Assembly: GCA_032716605.1 (NCBI GenBank)
Contig: CM064580.1
Coordinates: 35,990,001 to 36,054,000 of the forward strand
Direction: 5' to 3'
From: Paralithodes platypus
Taxonomy: Eukaryota; Arthropoda; Malacostraca; Decapoda; Lithodidae
DNA length: 64,000 bases
The notes below the pieces were generated by a model. The model had not been told where the DNA came from. It saw only the letters and a list, made by a program, of their open reading frames with translations, and did not search any database. Shown in pieces: positions 33,830 to 43,184 of this stretch (the first letter of the stretch is position 1; every line of letters begins with the position of its first letter). A program made the translations under genes and the position numbers.

Positions 33830-34761
33830 AAGTTTGCTCACATTCAACCTGTCCCAAAGACCGCTCTCAACCCTCCAACTATCGTCCAATTGCTCTAATC
33901 TCTTGTCTTTCTAAAGTTTTTGAAACTATTCTTGCTTCCAAATTTCTTAAGCATTTCTCTTCTCATAATCTGCTCTCAGATCGCCAGTATGGCTTCCTTA
34001 AGGGTCGCTCTACTGGTGATCTTCTTTCATATTTTACTAACTCTTGGTCATCCTCTTTTCGGGACTTCGGTGAGACTTTTTCTATTGCACTAGACATATC
34101 GAAAGCCTTCGATAGAGTCTGGCATAAATCTTTAATTTCTAAACTACCCTCCTTCAGTTTCTATCCCTCCATCTGTGCCTTTGTCTCTAATTTCCTTTCC
34201 GGCCGTTCCATAGCCGCGGTTGTGGACGGCCATTGTTCACTTCCTCACCCTATAAACTCCGGTGTTCCTCAGGGCTCTGCCCTATCTCCTATTCTCTTTC
34301 TAATTTTTATAAATGATCTCCTTAACTGTACCTTAATTCCCATCCATTCATACGCAGACGACTCAACCTTACACTACTCCATTAGTTTTTCAGAACGCCC
34401 CAGCCAGCAATCCCTCAACGACAAACGTAATGAAGCCATAGAACTCTTAAATTCTGATCTAAATACTATTTCCAATTGGGGCAGAGAAAACCTTGTTAAC
34501 TTTAATGCTTCCAAAACCCAATTTCTCTCCATCTATCTACCCGTCAGGATCTCCCAGCGGACTATCCCTTATTCTTCAATAATACAAAAATCAACCCTTC
34601 ATCTTCTCTCAATATTCTTGGTGTCTCCTTTTCTTCTGCTCTCATTTGGAAGGACCATATTACCAGTCTTGCTAAGGCAGCCTCCCAGAAGCTGGGTGTG
34701 CTCAACCGCCTTAGGGGGTTCTTTTCCCCTGCACAGCTTCTTGCTCTGTACAGGGGCATAG
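33830..34761 (+). pseudogene. LINE ORF2: reverse transcriptase core
   Basis: After the stop, IQPVP continues in the same frame, then the frame changes near 33857 to NYRPIALISCLSKVFE. RT blocks follow in order: RSTGDLLSYFTN, FSIALDISKAFDRVWH (first catalytic Asp), GVPQGSALSPILFLIFIND, and HSYADDSTLHYS with the YADD catalytic pair, then NWGRENLVNFNASKTQFLSI. All catalytic residues are present, so loss of function comes from frame breaks only. The frame is meaningful up to about 34555; beyond that it is a shadow of the next segment. Confidence 0.92.
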
Positions 34762-35198
34762 TGCGCCCTTGTATTGAGTATTGTTCACATGTGTGGGGAG
34801 GTTCCTCTCACACCGCTCTCCTAGACAAAGTTGAAAGGAAGGCCTTTCGTATCATTAACTCCCGTCCACTCACCAACTCTCTGCAATCTCTCTCTCTCCA
34901 CCGCAATGTTGCATCTCTCTCGCTATTCTATCGCTACTATAATAATCAGTGTTCCTCAGAGCTATCCCAGTGCATACCACCTCCTTTACGTAGGGCACGT
35001 GGTACCCGTCTTGCAACTCAATCCCACCCCTACTCTGTGCAACTCTCCAACCCAAGAGTGAAACGTTACTCTCAAACTTTCTTCTACTCAACAGCTGAGC
35101 TCTGGAACTCTCTCCCAGAATCAGTCTTTCCCTCTTCCTATGACTTAAATTGCTTCAAACTCCGTGTGTCCAGGCATTTTGGCTCGAACGTCCCTTGA
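34563..35198 (+). pseudogene. LINE ORF2: C-terminal segment
   Basis: The third frame gives LNILGVSFSSALIWKDHI, LGVLNRLRGFFSPAQLL, LYRGIVRPCIEYCSHVWGGS and LDKVERKAFRIINSRPLT, then ELWNSLPESVFP and a stop at 35196. This is the standard C-terminal region of jockey/I-group LINE proteins. The same segment recurs in a degraded minus-strand copy at 62555-62905. Confidence 0.9.
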
Positions 35199-35300
35199 TT
35201 TTGGCCCTGTCACTCTTTCAACTATGGGGGAGGCACTCGCTATAGGCAGTTATGCCTTTTGCCTCCCTCAATCATATAGAAAAAAAATAATAATAATCTT

Positions 35301-35998
35301 CCTCTGTTGGTTTATTACAAAGAATACTTATGAACGACTCTGAACAAACCAAGATTATATGATTATTTACGTTTGTTTGGGGTAGTTTACTCTTTTAACT
35401 TGAGATAACCGGAATTAATATTATGAGGTAGAACACAACTTTTGACCATGACTGTACATGGTGAGGAGGTGATGGCCACACAGGAGGTCGCGGTGTCGCG
35501 CCAAATCCGGGACAAAGGAGTACGAAGGAAACAAGCAACATCAGATCTATTGATGCTCACGAGGCTGCGTGTAAGTAAACTACAGATCCTATGTGAAACA
35601 AGGAAAGGGTAGGACAGTTTAAAGTGGTGCTATGCATTTCTAAACACAGTTAATCGAGGGTTTAGACCGAGATACATATCTAGACAATGTTTGTAAGTTT
35701 GAACAGTACTACACTCAAAGACGCTACTAGGGAGTCCATTCAATAAGTTCTCGATTAAAAATGAAATGCTTCGCCTCATGCGAGTGAAAGGGTTTTCCAA
35801 TTATCTTAAAATCTACGCAAACAGTTAATAAACTATCCCCGCGGATGTAAACGGAGAGAGAAAGAGAGGTTTGGTAGTTTAAATGGCTAGCGTGATCGTG
35901 AGTAGTACTGGTGGATAGGAATTGGTAGTGTGTCTTTGGTAGGATTGTCTTTGATGTTGCTAAGTAATTATGGGTGAGAGTGAGGGTCGTGGATGGCA
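35301..35998. other. spacer with short repeat shared with the minisatellite interruption
   Basis: 35511-35630 (ACAAAGGAGTACGAAGGAAA and following) parallels 45778-45925. The remainder, including the 90-codon minus frame at 35727-35999, has no recognisable motif. Confidence 0.55.
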
Positions 35999-35999
35999 T

Positions 36000-36013
36000 G
36001 GGGGGGGGGGGGG
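36000..36013. repeat. poly(G) run
   Basis: Fourteen consecutive G. Confidence 0.9.
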
Positions 36014-36365
36014 CTAGAGAGAGTTATATCTCCCCTGGACCGATGGTTAGGTTAAGTAAGGTTATGTTAGATTAAGTTTAAGGTAAGTTAACTAAATCCG
36101 TGAGATATAGCGGCAAGGTCACTGATTACGTAAGAGTCACTGATATGGCTTCATACCGGGGACAACCTTAAAAACTGGACTTCGCTCCACTGACCAGGAA
36201 ACAAAATAATACAAGAACAATGACCTTGATCACTTTTTACTGGTGTGGATGAGTGCTTCTTCACCTACATATTCACAAAGCAAGGAAATCCTTCACATTG
36301 CAATAAAGTATAGATGTTGTCTCTAATAATAATAATAATATTATTATTAAAATAATAATAAAAAC

Positions 36366-36396
<31 letters not shown>

Positions 36397-36772
36397 GCAG
36401 TCATTAAACTTGTCATCATTATTTCTATCACATGCTATAAATTGAACAGCATTGAAGAATGGAAATAACGAAAAATATATGTTGCATTAATATTTCATAA
36501 CAAAAACAACAATACCAATAGTAATATTGCAAACCAAATAGCATAACTAAAACCCCAACAAAACCCGTCCTTAAACGTCAAAGCGTATATGACACGAGCA
36601 AGCAAACCTTGAGAGGAGCAGGTCCTGTGGACACCCAAATTAGAACCAGGAGCCCCACCGATAAAAAACAGACAATACTAGGCTCATATACAGACACAAT
36701 ACTAGGCTCATATACAGACACAATACAGAACAAACAAAAGGAACAGGGGGAGTCAAACGTTCGCTGATACCC
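36014..36772. other. AT-rich spacer with (AAT)n
   Basis: TTAGGTTAAGTAAGG-like words at 36045-36080, (AAT)n at about 36323-36394, and a 24-base direct repeat with ACAATACTAGGCTCATATAC at 36674/36698. No gene is seen. Confidence 0.5.
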
Positions 36773-37155
36773 TTAAGGGGGGTCACCGTTTTTTTTTATC
36801 TGTCTCTCCTTTTCTCTCTTTCCCTGGCTTGTATCCATTCGGCCCCATTCAGCCCACTGTTTTAAGACGTTTATCCCCATCCAGGTGTCGATTACTTCCT
36901 GGCGAGTGATAGCGAACCAGCATTGTATGGAGAAATCCGGCTTCGCCGGAGAAATTTTTCTATCGAAAAATGTACAAATTTAGCTTGCTGTCAAAACAAA
37001 AATATATATATGCTGGCTCGCTATCGCTCGCCAGGAAAAGATTGACACCTGAATGGAAGTAAACATCTTAAAACAGTAGGATGAATGGGGCCGAATGGAT
37101 ACAAGCCAAAGAGAGAGGGAGAGAAAGAGAGAAAAAGCGAGGTGGGCTCCTTTAA
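36773..37155 (+). mobile_element. TTAA-flanked MITE, family A copy 7
   Basis: TTAAGGGGGGTCACCG to GAGGTGGGCTCCTTTAA. Modules CCTGGCGAGTGATAGCGAAC and GGCTCGCTATCGCTCGCC, with hairpins CCGGCTTCGCCGG and TTTTTCTATCGAAAAA. Confidence 0.88.
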
Positions 37156-37288
37156 CGAGATATTGTGCTAAAGTCGGGAGAAAAACCATTAAATTTGAGG
37201 ATCTTACGACTGAACTGGAAGAATACTAGCAACATGGATTATGATATACAACTAAAAACTGTCAAAAAGGGGTGCTCTATTATTTCTA

Positions 37289-37502
37289 TTAACCCCTTCT
37301 GTACCGTAGACATACTTTATTTGTTATTCTGGCTACTACTAATCGATTTCATTCAGCTTAGGAAGGATCTCTGGCAATTATAAGGCTTCGAACTATCTCA
37401 CTTAACCCTCTTACTATCACAGACCATTCTTAAACTGCAAAAAATCGTCTACATATAGTTATATTGATATTAGAAAGGCGTCGTCAGTACAGAAGGGGTT
37501 AA
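37289..37502. mobile_element. family C element
   Basis: TTAACCCCTTCTGTACCG to CAGTACAGAAGGGGTTAA with intact TTAA at both ends, 214 bases. Internal CAGCTTAGGAAGGATCTCTG and GTCTACATATAGTTATATTG halves are present. Confidence 0.85.
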
Positions 37503-37944
37503 TTATACCGCTATCCATTTTGTTTTCACTTGTTTTGGCAGCTAACTTTTGAATTCCGCTGTACATGCAAGTCATCAATACACCCGAACTGTTACAAGTG
37601 GCAGCCAAAAGAACGAAATGAAAAACGTGAATAGTAAACAAGAATTCAGCAGCGGGCCGACAGCACAATGCAGACAGACCCTTGCCGAACAAAAGGACAG
37701 CATGACTTCACCTGTAAAGAACCACACCAAGGCCTTTCCCTTATAGCACAGTCACGTACATAAATCGTGACACATCTACACTTGATCAACTATATTAGAA
37801 TGCATAATGTTGTTGTCAACATAACTGATGCTCTAAAAAGTTGTATATAACCAACAACACTAATATTTTTGAACATATATAAATCTTTCATGATTATTGT
37901 GCGTGACAATTTTTACAAGCTATCTTTATATAATATGATATTAA
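37503..37944. other. AT-rich spacer, no gene seen
   Basis: Short overlapping frames on both strands at 37459-37746 lack motifs. Confidence 0.4.
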
Positions 37945-38095
37945 GGAACACCCCGTTCTTAATATTAATCCATCATTACAAACCCCAATGCACTTGAATA
38001 CATTAATGAAAGCATATGATCCTCCCTGGATTCGAACTCGGGACTCCACACACAGAACATAAGCATCTAAAAATTACACCGCCAACACAGTCAGA
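37945..38095 (-). mobile_element. tRNA-headed SINE, copy 2
   Basis: Same family and orientation as 18636-18785. The B-box arm is GAGTTCGAATCCAGGG, the body has TTCAAGTGCATTGGGG and the tail GAACGGGGTGTTCC. Differences from copy 1 are scattered substitutions. Confidence 0.8.
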
Positions 38096-38891
38096 AATAA
38101 TTTATTCACGAAACACTGATGTTTTGTAACTCAAGTAAATACTTAAGAATTTCAAAGCTAATAATTAGTTCATACAGCGTATACGGTTTGCATGCTTATA
38201 TGGAAGCAACTGCATATTTTGGTGCATTATGATATACTGCGCTGGCATGCGATAAAAAGAGTATACATTGTTTAGGCATAAAGCTAATGATATGGAAGAT
38301 CGAAGTGACTATCGTAATTTTCCTTTTCAAGTATCATCCGATCATAGATAGGATCCCATTGAGTTTCGTAAGTACATTTTAGTAACATATATCAATAATT
38401 TGTGAATGTGTAACCTGCTTACCGTAATGTCCATAACATTTATGGAACATTTTGTTTGTGTATATTTATTTGCTTACAAAAGTTTAGGTTGGCCTTTAAA
38501 TGTTGCAGATACACTTTAGTCAAATATTCAATACCCTGAGAATGTGCGAGTAGTTAACCGGGAGCGCAATTAATCTTGTTATTTGTATTTTTATATATAA
38601 CTGTATAATTTACATTGTACTGGACCCTTTCTAGTGTCCTTGATGCATATTGTAGCAGTTCAGTATTTGTTAACTGTAGACCCTTGTCATCCATTATATG
38701 CGAGTACTTCCCCGTGCACACAATACCAGGTAGGGGCCCGGTCATTGGTAACGCCCAAGGGACCATATTATAATCACAACTATTATCTACTGATTTTCTT
38801 TATTTTTTATTTTGTTTTGTATGTATGGAGTTGTGTTGCATGAGAGCCAACCCTAACTGCCAGGGAAGGCTAAACGAAGGCCCCCAGAGAC
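38096..38891. other. AT-rich spacer, no gene seen
   Basis: The frames near 38554-38843 have no recognisable domain. Confidence 0.4.
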
Positions 38892-38927
38892 GCAAGAGAG
38901 AGAGAGAGAGTGTGAGTGTGAGTGTGA

Positions 38928-38979
<52 letters not shown>
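38892..38979. repeat. (GA)n-(GTGA)n-(TG)n compound microsatellite
   Basis: AGAGAGAGAG, then GTGAGTGTGAGTGTGAGT, then about 50 bases of TG. Confidence 0.95.
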
Positions 38980-39037
38980 TTCATGGTAGCGAATGGACGG
39001 ACAGCGCTTGGCCCACAATACAGCATATACTTCAAAT

Positions 39038-39430
39038 GAAGCAAGAGTGGACGTAAGTGTTCGATGTTTTGGACGAGGGGACAACGGGCTTTTTTCGATA
39101 TTAGAATCTTCAACCCAAGAGCACAAACATTTCGTGAGCGAGGACACAAGGCGGCATACCTGAGAAACGAAAGTGAGAAAAACGCGCTTATGAAGAAAGA
39201 ATTTTGAACAGGGATCAAGGAAACTTTACTCCTCTGGTCTTCTCATCGTCGGGAGGAATGGGACCTTCTGCAAGTGTCTTCTATGCCAGATTAGCTGAAC
39301 AAATATCGGAGAAAAAGCACCAGCATAGAAGCCAAGTCATAACTTGGATGAGATGCCGGCTCTCTTTCTCTCTTCTCAGGTCTGCACTCCTATGTCTCAG
39401 GGGTACAAGGTCCTCCCCGCTACAGAGGAC
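39038..39430 (+). pseudogene. transposon polyprotein C-terminal domain (possible restriction-like endonuclease), broken
   Basis: Three successive frames give one conserved protein tail: ARVDVSVRCFGRGDNG, then after a slip in a T run FFDIRIFNPRAQTFRERGHK, then after another slip RAYEERILNRDQGNFTPLVF, SSSGGMGPSASVFYARLAEQ and MRCRLSFSLLRSALLCLRGT. I recognise the FTPLVF..GGMG...FY.RLA block and the SFSLLRSA.LC.RG.RS ending from many marine invertebrate proteins usually linked to reverse-transcriptase elements. The aRlDv...FFDIRIFNP start resembles a PD-(D/E)XK nuclease core. That assignment is from memory and uncertain; transposon origin is more secure than the fold. Confidence 0.6.
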
Positions 39431-40176
39431 AAGAGTGAGAGATTTGGACTATGAAATGGTTGTGGCGGAGGGCCGAATTGGGGAACAACTAGGTTGATTG
39501 TAGGGAGGTACTGGTACAATAAGAAAAACGATAATGTAACTAGAATAATATAAAAAAAGGGGGGAAAAAACTAGAAGGAAACATGCTTACATTACTGAAA
39601 TGTTTGTGGACATGCAGTAATGCAAGTAATGGTCACTCCTCTGTAAATCTAAAATGGCTTACTTAAGAATGGGAAAGGGGTGGGACCTTTTTTTTGTTTT
39701 CTTTTTTTTCTTTTCTTTTTTTATGGTAGCGCTGCTTTGCTTTTGGTTGTCTCTCTACGTTCACACAGACACTTTGATTTTCCTTAGTTTCATTCGTTTG
39801 TTACTGAAGAATATATATGAAAAGGGTTAGAATAATTTAGACTAAGTTAGGATACGTTAGGTTATGCTTGGTTTCTTTGACTAAAGCGCGTTGTGTTATT
39901 TGAAGGCTAGCAATTTTTTCATTGCGGTTGAATAAAATGTTAATATATAAATAAATAAATATAAGAATAAAAGTAACTTGCCACAGGCAATCCACCTACC
40001 TATTGCAAGACATAAATGATACCTTGAACATTCAACCTTTACATGACAATTGCAACTGTCAACTTCTTGAATGAGAAATGCATAAAAAAGTCATAACTTT
40101 ATTCGTGAGATAAAAAATATCGTTGTTACCAGTATACTTCTATACTTCGTTCGCTCATTATATACATACATATATA
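39431..40176. other. AT-rich spacer, no gene seen
   Basis: A T-rich patch at 39690-39722 and TTAGGATACGTTAGGTTATG at 39848; nothing else. Confidence 0.45.
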
Positions 40177-40180
40177 TACA

Positions 40181-40233
<53 letters not shown>

Positions 40234-40257
40234 TAGATATATATATATATATATATT
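40177..40257. repeat. (TA)n microsatellite
   Basis: About 75 bases of TA with one GATAGA interruption. The Tyr-Ile frame over it is not a gene. Confidence 0.95.
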
Positions 40258-40374
40258 TCAATCCAACATCCAGATCAAAGAACTCGCTCTGCTCTTTCTC
40301 CACACGTACTGACGCCTTTGCACCCTCAAACAATGCTCTTCACTGCTTTCAGCAACTTGTCATCTACTCCGTAT

Positions 40375-40440
40375 AATAATAATAACAATAATAATATAAA
40401 TTATAATAATAATAATAATAATAATAACAAATAATAATAA
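40375..40440. repeat. (AAT)n microsatellite
   Basis: Imperfect AATAAT repeats. Confidence 0.9.
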
Positions 40441-41358
40441 TATAAATTATCCTAATAATAGTAGGCTACCAATAAAATATCCCGTAATAGTTCGAACGTT
40501 TTTGGTTACCTTTCACTACGGGAACATAGACGACAATGATCAAATACATTCAGCATAAGCATTTTAACACAGGCAATTTACAAAGCTGCAAAAGCTGGCA
40601 GGACACGGCACTAGCCATAGGATACAAGCGTAAATAAAAAGAAATATAGCATACCGGTAGCGCATCCTATAGAAGACTCCATCCATTGTGCTAACACCGA
40701 CGTAGGCTAATAACCGTAATTAATATCGCTAGAAACCTGCGTCACGGGGGACCTGTATGGGGCCCTATAGAGAGGGGTCGTGGGGTGGATGAAGCTATTG
40801 TCAGCAAATTGCTACTGTGCCATTTGTAATCAATTTAAGTGAAGGTATAGTTCGCTGCTAATGTATTTTTTATAATCACGACAATCTCATCATCTAAAAG
40901 TAATCTGTTATATGATAAGTAATTGCACATAATGAATCGGCTATAGAAACAGTATCTATTGGGATAGTTTTTCATTACTGTACCGCAAGTGTGTTAATAA
41001 AAATACCAGTAAGGGTCGAAAAATGGTAAATTATATTTTGAAACAATATCATATGCAGATACCGGTAAAGGAAAAACATATTAAGGTACGGTATACGTCG
41101 TCAGAAATTAAGAAAACTAGCCTATCATTGCCTATATGTTGAACAGACAATATATGTATATTTCAAAAACATAATAATAACCATATAACCTTAATCATGT
41201 ACAGTAGGTATAGCCAAACAAGCAAATTTAATTCCAACCAATTGTATAATCGCTAATGAATGAAATTGAAATAATGAGTACATAAATAATTATTACCTCT
41301 TTCATTTCATGTATATATCAATCTTAATATCATGGTAAAGTAACAGGTTAATGCACTG
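40441..41358. other. AT-rich spacer, no gene seen
   Basis: Nothing recognisable. Confidence 0.45.
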
Positions 41359-41635
41359 TTAAGAGGACGTTACTTTAATTCTTATTCATTGTTCATTATA
41401 TAGTGGTCTTAGTTTGCTCTCTAGACCTCTATCAAGCTTAAAAGAACGCCATCCCAATGACACCCTTTCCATATACAGTAAATGTCCCGGCCGAAGGCAT
41501 GTTCCTCCAAAATTAGACTTAAATGGCACGAAAGGTCTTCAAATTGACAACAAATTTATTAACATTTTAAAACTAATGGGGCTAAACATGGAAGGAGAAG
41601 GGGTTTCAGAAAAAAACACGAATACTTTCCCTTAG
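41359..41635 (-). mobile_element. MITE family B copy 9, internally deleted
   Basis: TTAAGAGGACGTTACTTT to AATACTTTCCCTTAG. CTCTCTAGACCTCTATCAAG, GGCCGAAGGC and GGGGCTAAACATGGAAGG remain; the central CATTTTTCGG hairpin and the GGCTCGCT module are deleted. Confidence 0.75.
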
Positions 41636-41840
41636 GTAACCAAAGTGCGCCTCCCGGAGAGTGTACCCCTGACCTCACGATTATCAGGTCAGTACACAAT
41701 ACAGGTACTGAATAACTAGGTCTCTAAGTAACATAAGAATGTAGACTAAATTAAGAAATATATGAATAACTAGCAACAAAAAGCTGACTGCACTCAACAC
41801 CTTCAAGATAAGAGGACGCGGTTTTTATTTCATTTATTTA

Positions 41841-42047
41841 TTTACCGGTACCGTATATATTTTTATAGCCTGGCTAATAATAGACGATATTATGCAGTTT
41901 ATGAAGGATCTTTAGCAATCAAATGGGCAAAACCTGTCTCAATTGACCCACTGGCTTTTAATATTCCTTACAAAACTGAATAAAACGGTCTAATGATAGC
42001 CACATAGAAGGAAAAAACATATCCTGGTATACCGGTACTGAAAGGTT
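41841..42047. repeat. family C copy, worn
   Basis: TAGCCTGGCTAATAATAGACG and ATGCAGTTTATGAAGGATC pair with TCCTTACAAAACTGAATAA and CGGTCTAATGATAGCC. It ends ACCGGTACTGAAAGGTTA. Confidence 0.6.
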
Positions 42048-43184
42048 ATATGTATTACCTTACCTGAAAATTGGCCCGTACGTTACGGTAATAGTGCTAT
42101 GTAACTAATGATCACTCCAGCATATTTGCACAATCGATGTTTGGAATGCTAAAACCTTGCTTACGCTGTGCCATAGGGCTGTGCTTATAAATGCAAGAAT
42201 AATGGCAGGACCTTCCACCAGTTTTCGATCATAGTGAAATTTACCCGGTACTTCATTTCCATGTTCTATTAGTACTTGGCACCTGCATAGGTAATCTTAG
42301 TTAGTTACCGATATTTAGAGGGAAAACTCGAATCAAGAACCAGACAGAGTACCGTAGTTCAGAAGTTCTTATAGGTCTTATGGTTGTAACTTTATGAGAT
42401 TTGAAGTTTTCTGGTCAATAAAATAAAACTGCATTGCAAGTAATTGGAGTAATGAAAATCCATACCATACTTATTGTGTCATCAAATGTGTTTTAAGTGT
42501 TTAAATTACATGCAAAACGAATGTAGGCTACCTGTATAATGCTTACAATAGTCTACTTAATCTTAAGTATTCAGTCACAATATTTAGTACCGGTAGGTGG
42601 CTCACTAGGTCAACTGGTTGTGAAATAGTAGGAGTTTTGTTATAATATTACCAATTTTGACATAATAGTTAACGTCTTTGTTTTTTATTAACCAGTTATT
42701 ATCGTAGGCCATTCTCCGATACAAAAACTCGTAATTTATGGAGGAGAAATTGGTTACCTTAAACAAATGCTGAACAACATGGTTTCCGATTATACTACCA
42801 ATATACTAGACATTTATAAACATGTGCATCAACAAAGGCAAGATTGTCCTCCTTCACGAATTAGAAGACTCATATTTTATTATTTCATCCCTCATGATCA
42901 TCAAAAGAACTCAAGATCTTAAATTAGGAGTGATGGATGTGACTCGTGCTGAAAGGGATCATCATAAGACAGGAAATGCAGTCGTAGAGCCCTGCATACC
43001 CGAGATGCAGGTGGTGGCTCCGTTGATAAAAAGGCCTCCAGTCTAATATTACCAGCCTCAACTGTGGTCGACTGGCAAATTCTTGAGTAGGTACACTCAA
43101 TGACATAAATCCGAGCCCAAAATTAACTCTCCAACATAGTATTTGCTACTAAGTGGAAGATAAGGATAACAAATCAGCGAGAAG
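42048..43184. other. AT-rich spacer before minisatellite, no gene seen
   Basis: Frames at 42822-43106 are short and without motif. Confidence 0.45.

Larger units (their letters stand above)
32050..35300 (+). mobile_element. jockey-group LINE, nearly full-length ORF2, inactive
   Basis: ATG codons at 32243/32246 begin a protein-like stretch that ends at TGA 35196 after about 985 codons when frame breaks are bridged, the usual size of an endonuclease plus reverse-transcriptase ORF2. A short 3' region and an A-rich tail (AAAAAAAATAATAATAAT, 35280-35298) close the element. No ORF1 is evident upstream. Breaks seen: a G-run indel near 32276-32290, a frame change before TAA 32647, TGA at 33827, a frame change near 33857 and another near 34558. 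Confidence 0.9.

Noticed and set aside
40091..40333. Tyr-Ile-rich frame as a membrane protein
   Set aside because: Caused by the TA microsatellite.
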